DNA of 64,000 bases from Chrysomallon squamiferum (lineage: Eukaryota; Mollusca; Gastropoda; Neomphalida; Peltospiridae), in the NCBI GenBank assembly GCA_012295275.1, contig CM022673.1, positions 22,476,413 through 22,540,412 on the forward strand, in the 5' to 3' direction. Each line of letters opens with the position of its first letter. Within the stretch, counting starts at the first letter, position 1. A program made the position numbers and the translations under genes. The notes below the pieces were generated by a model. That model was given only the letters and a program-made list of their open reading frames with translations. It searched no databases and was not told the origin of the DNA. Shown here in pieces: positions 63,435 through 64,000 of the stretch.

Positions 63435-64000
63435 ACTGAAAATTTATTTTACATTGCTCAGAATGTTATGAAAGATTTACAGATAATTTGTTGATAAGTA
63501 AAAAAAAACAACTTTTGTATGGTTTAAGACATTATTGGAATAAATACATATGATTAACTGATTAAGTGACTTATGAATGGAATATATGATAAAATTACAA
63601 AACAGAAATAGGATATGTTACTGATCTCAAAATTGAATGAAAGAACAAGGTATAGTGCAAAGACATCATTGTATAATTATAATAGAGAAAATTCATCAAT
63701 GATATATAAAGATTTTGTGATAAGAATGGTGTAATTACAAATTAATCATATATTTTTGGATGACTATACATCATCGTTGATTGATATAACTAGTGTACAA
63801 GAAGTTAACAAGCTGTACTAATAACTGTGACAAAGTAAATGAAGAAAACAGATGTAGAGATATTGGTTGTGATCTAATGGTAGCAGCAGTAACACCAGTG
63901 CCACTCAGTAACAATCAATATGGTCACAGGTGTTAATTGAGTTTGTTTGACGAACACAGTTGAAAACCAGATCTTATTATTAGTTATTGGAGAAACACAT
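63435..64000. other. AT-rich window end, nothing seen
   Basis: No ORF, repeat or motif that I can support. Confidence 0.5.

Overview
This is an AT-rich animal nuclear genomic window. It has GT-AG introns, spliced multi-domain genes, abundant (CA)n, (TATG)n, (ATT)n and (AT)n microsatellites, and decayed DNA transposons plus a LINE. The gene content points to an invertebrate, most likely a lophotrochozoan such as a mollusc: an ApeC domain joined to astacin, kringle, ShK and sushi modules, a secernin, two PDE11-type phosphodiesterases and a C1GALT1-type glycosyltransferase. The species assignment is an inference.

Layout. The + strand at 218-754 holds the last two coding exons of a core-1 beta-1,3-galactosyltransferase. 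On the - strand follow two tandem PDE11-like cyclic-nucleotide phosphodiesterase genes (5016-8948 and 10032-12879). Each has one huge 5' exon and one short 3' exon joined at the same phase-1 position. The - strand at 16016-28238 is the centrepiece: a 28-coding-exon gene for a secreted mosaic protein of about 1,420 residues. Its order is signal peptide, long acidic propeptide with basic cleavage sites, astacin metalloprotease, EGF-like, ApeC, CUB, kringle, ShK, sushi, C-type lectin, ShK, sushi, and an unrecognised beta-rich C-terminal domain. I derived every intron phase by hand; the reading frame closes across all 28 exons, and the module boundaries from the astacin end onward are phase 1 apart from the terminal one. 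The - strand at 32359-35454 encodes a complete five-exon secernin (peptidase family C69).

The right half (36-64 kb) is gene-poor. It holds a LINE insertion with a 12-bp target-site duplication (50640-52689), a decayed FLYWCH zinc-finger sequence (about 48.6-48.95 kb), a pogo/Tigger-like remnant (about 54.1-54.8 kb), and a roughly 2.6-kb element with near-identical inverted arms carrying a broken ORF of a family I remember as multi-copy in marine invertebrates (about 60-62.65 kb). A few unrecognised exon-like segments lie at 39.10-41.61 kb and 55.71-55.86 kb (+) and 62.81-63.43 kb (-). Another inverted-repeat DNA transposon lies at 29.95-31.23 kb.

How the genes may work together. Perfect palindromic cAMP-response elements (TGACGTCA) occur upstream of both PDE11-like genes, and two flank a TATAAA box upstream of the mosaic protease gene. 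These four copies are the only ones I found in the window. This suggests cAMP-responsive transcription: negative feedback through the phosphodiesterases, and cAMP-induced expression of a secreted protease that may recognise microbes. That regulatory reading is inference; the motifs and gene structures are directly visible.
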